Assembly: GCA_947489665.1 (NCBI GenBank)
Contig: CANLEH010000001.1
Coordinates: 1,212,501-1,276,500 of the forward strand
Direction of reading: 5' to 3'
DNA: 64,000 bases
Origin: an uncultured Roseicyclus sp.
GTDB lineage: Bacteria; Pseudomonadota; Alphaproteobacteria; Rhodobacterales; Rhodobacteraceae
The notes under the pieces are model-generated. The model made no database searches and was not told the DNA's origin. It was given only the letters and a program-made list of their open reading frames with translations. The position numbers and the translations under genes were made by a program. Shown here in pieces: positions 62,102 to 64,000 of the stretch (position 1 is the first letter of the stretch; each line of letters begins with the position of its first letter).

Positions 62102-63121
62102 TCAGCCTGCGCAGATTTCCTGTAGGCTGACCCAATCGCTGTCGCTGAGCACCGGGTCGGCCTGCTGGCCGCGCATCGGGTCAGCCTCAATCAACGCCAG
62201 AACGCTTTCCCCTGAGACATCCTGCGCAAAAGCGTAGGGTTGCGAGGATATCCCAGCCTCCGTGAAATGACCCAGAAGGGCATCATCGTCGGCGCGCATC
62301 GTGTCATGCGACAGCAGGTGCGCGGCATGGGCATGGATAGGCTCGGCCGCGACTTCGCCGGTGGTCAGCAGCCGGAAGGTCACGCCTAGGCCCGCATCGC
62401 GCAGGAAAGCCTCAACCGGATCAACGGCTTGCGACCGGGTGCGTTCAGCCAGCAGATACCCCGCAAACACCTCGGGCGTCTCATGGTCTTCGGCCAGCGC
62501 TGCCGAGGCGATGACGATGTTGCCGGGAAGGGTCAGCGTGTCGGGGATCGTCGCCGGGAAGACGACGATCTGGGGGGGCATGTCCGCGCCATAAGTTCTT
62601 GAGGCCAGCCGAACCAGCGCCGTGCGCCCGCCGGACCCGCCACAGGGGCGACCCGCAATGGCGGCGATTTCCCCCAGAAGATCATGGCCGATTTCCAGCC
62701 GCTTGGCGGGCGGCAGAAGCGAGACGGTTTGCCGGATGAGCGCATCGGGAAGCCAGAAAACCCCCAAAAGAATGCCGGCAAGGGTTGTGCCACCGGCAAG
62801 GTAAAGGCGCAGGCGCCCCGGGCGGGGGCGGGATTTAGCAATGGCGGTTCGGATGCGTTCGACGGCCTGGATCATCTCGGGATCTGACAGCTCCAACTCC
62901 TCATCGCTGTCGCGAGCAGGGGAGAAGAGCGCAGGCAACTTGCCGGGGTTGAGCCGTTCCACCGCCGCAAGGGACCAATGACCAACGGCTGCACCAGAGG
63001 CGGACGACATGACAAGCGAGGCATCGCCAAGCGACACGATCACCTCACGCCGCTGATCCTCGGCGTGTTCGCGCCAGAGGCCAATGGCCTCGAGCCGCCT
63101 GTATTCCTGAAGCGCAGTCAT
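62102..63121 (-). CDS. Membrane protein resembling an inactive M48 peptidase
   Basis: A 339-residue protein with one clear transmembrane helix (about 105-125) and a C-terminal domain with an M48-like segment, LTLPGNIVIASAALAEDHETPEVFAGYLLAER (about 196-226). Where M48 enzymes have HExxH, this has AERTR (225-229), so the zinc histidines are missing and only the Glu stays. The N-terminal part is polar and acidic. If the likeness is real it is a pseudopeptidase; otherwise it is of unknown function. Confidence 0.55.
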   Translation of the reverse strand: MTALQEYRRLEAIGLWREHAEDQRREVIVSLGDASLVMSSASGAAVGHWSLAAVERLNPGKLPALFSPARDSDEELELSDPEMIQAVERIRTAIAKSRPRPGRLRLYLAGGTTLAGILLGVFWLPDALIRQTVSLLPPAKRLEIGHDLLGEIAAIAGRPCGGSGGRTALVRLASRTYGADMPPQIVVFPATIPDTLTLPGNIVIASAALAEDHETPEVFAGYLLAERTRSQAVDPVEAFLRDAGLGVTFRLLTTGEVAAEPIHAHAAHLLSHDTMRADDDALLGHFTEAGISSQPYAFAQDVSGESVLALIEADPMRGQQADPVLSDSDWVSLQEICAG

Positions 63122-63224
63122 TGCCTGTTTGCGGTGCCCGGTGTCGTCTCACGCCTTAATGGCGTGGGCTTTGTAAGGCAGATGGTACACCAGAGTGCGT
63201 GTTGCAACAACGCAGGCCGCGCAA

Positions 63225-63241
63225 GGGCGTTTGGGACGCCC
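63225..63241. terminator. Weak hairpin downstream of the acyl-CoA synthetase gene
   Basis: GGGCGT, loop TTGGG, ACGCCC lies about 30 bases past the stop of the minus-strand acyl-CoA synthetase gene. No T tract follows on that strand, so it is a poor terminator candidate. Confidence 0.3.
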
Positions 63242-63268
63242 GTGCGATTGTTCAGGACTTGGGCGCGC

Positions 63269-64000
63269 CTAGAGGCTTGCCGCGCGTTTGCGAAGCTCGA
63301 ATTTCTGGATCTTGCCTGTGGAGGTTTTGGGAAGCTCCTCAAACACCACGCGCTTGGGCGTTTCAAACCCGGCAAGCTGTTTGCGAGCGAAGGCGATGAT
63401 CTCGTCCGCGTCGCCGGTGGCGCCCTCTTTCAGCTCCACATAAGCGCAGGGGACTTCGCCCCATTTGTCGTCAGCCTTGGCGACAACGGCACACAAGGAC
63501 ACCGACGGATGGCGCATCAGGACGCCTTCAACCTTGACGGAGCTGACATTTTCACCGCCGGAGATGATGATGTCCTTCGCGCGGTCGGCGATCTGGATGT
63601 AGCTGTCTGGGTGCTGCACGGCGATGTCGCCGGTGTGGAAATAGCCGCCTGCGAACGCTTCGGCTGTGGCCTCCGGGTTCTTGTAATAGCCCTTCATGGT
63701 GGAATTGCCGCGCATCATGATTTCGCCCTGCGTGGCACCGTCGCGGGTGACGGGGGCCATATCGTCCGGGGTCATCACGGCGATGTCGTCCATATTCGGA
63801 AGCGGCACGCCCTGGCGCGCCTTGATGGTGGCGCGGTCGTCTGGCGCCAGCGCGTTCCAATCATCGTCCTGCCAGAGGCATTCTGTGGCGTGGCCATAGG
63901 TTTCGGTCAGGCCGTAGACCTGCGTGACGTTGAAGCCCATCGTCTCAATCGCGGCGAGGGTGGCAGCGGCAGGCGGTGCGCCGGCGGTGAAGACTTCGAC
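63269..64000 (-). CDS. Acyl-CoA synthetase (AMP-binding), C-terminal part
   Basis: The frame stays open to the window edge, so the N-terminal portion is outside. About 243 residues remain: VYGLTETYGHA (A5-type motif), GEIMMRGNSTMKGYYKNPEAT, the YFHTGDIAV and DRAKDIIISGGENVSSVKVE hinge region, and the C-terminal catalytic Lys in PKTSTGKIQKFELR. These enzymes activate a fatty or other organic acid through an acyl-AMP to acyl-CoA. The HTGD and STGKIQKF forms fit medium/long-chain FadD-like relatives. Confidence 0.92.
   Translation of the reverse strand, partial: VEVFTAGAPPAAATLAAIETMGFNVTQVYGLTETYGHATECLWQDDDWNALAPDDRATIKARQGVPLPNMDDIAVMTPDDMAPVTRDGATQGEIMMRGNSTMKGYYKNPEATAEAFAGGYFHTGDIAVQHPDSYIQIADRAKDIIISGGENVSSVKVEGVLMRHPSVSLCAVVAKADDKWGEVPCAYVELKEGATGDADEIIAFARKQLAGFETPKRVVFEELPKTSTGKIQKFELRKRAASL

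Overview
The window looks like a chromosomal segment of a marine-type alphaproteobacterium of the order Rhodobacterales (Roseobacter group). The evidence is a complete beta-hydroxyaspartate (bhcABCD-type) operon, a GTTC-N7-GTTC LexA box of the Rhodobacter type, the alphaproteobacterial neighbourhoods hom/glpX/recJ and pleD/DUF3572, and protein sequences that resemble that group throughout. Genus and species cannot be fixed by eye. Coding density is high and many genes overlap by 1-4 bases. No CRISPR array, insertion sequence, prophage or rRNA operon is visible. One tRNA gene (Glu, anticodon TTC) is present.

Layout. 0-6.2 kb: end of a GNAT acetyltransferase, a GlcD-type FAD oxidoreductase, metG, a beta-lactamase-fold serine hydrolase and an MFS transporter. 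6.2-6.6 kb: a gene-free, GC-rich stretch with several strong inverted repeats. 6.6-14.6 kb: an SOS-regulated imuA without imuB or dnaE2, an aldo/keto reductase, two SGNH hydrolases (one fused to a hotdog thioesterase), a MaoC/XRE pair, a desaturase, a DMT transporter, and a NUDIX/DUF983 pair. 14.7-16.7 kb: a secreted EF-hand protein followed by an ECF sigma factor, a membrane protein and a periplasmic sensor-like protein. 16.7-22.6 kb: signalling and one-carbon genes: pleD, DUF3572, a HAD phosphatase, an MttB-family methyltransferase, and an H-NOX-like protein that lacks its heme ligands, coupled to an HNOBA-GGDEF cyclase. 22.7-39.8 kb: a UbiB kinase and then a catabolic block. The block holds pcaHG, pxpABC, and a purine-ring pathway (puuD, a LysR regulator, uraH, puuE-uraD fusion, allA, purine permease, allE) wrapped around bhcDCBA. 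40-46.6 kb: tRNA-Glu, recJ, an isochorismatase-like hydrolase, glpX, a PhoD-like phosphatase, hom and a small lipoprotein. 46.7-50.3 kb: two TetR regulators flanking a fatty acid desaturase, then pspA and a YiaA-like gene, with repeated TGAAC/GTTCA palindromes. 50.3-64 kb: glyA, nadK, maeB, a hybrid histidine kinase, the translationally coupled nucleoside operon cdd-deoA-deoB-add-upp, two poorly known envelope proteins, and the C-terminal part of an acyl-CoA synthetase.

How the genes work together. The clearest metabolic unit runs from urate to central metabolism. PuuD, UraH and UraD turn urate into allantoin; PuuE, AllE and AllA continue to glyoxylate plus urea; the four Bhc enzymes convert two glyoxylate into oxaloacetate without losing carbon. 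Only the allantoate-hydrolysing step is missing from the window. Other units are 5-oxoproline recycling (pxpABC), nucleoside salvage (cdd to upp), c-di-GMP signalling (two GGDEF proteins, both with intact I-sites), and a TetR-controlled membrane-stress module.

All calls come from reading the sequence and from recalled family knowledge. No database search was run.
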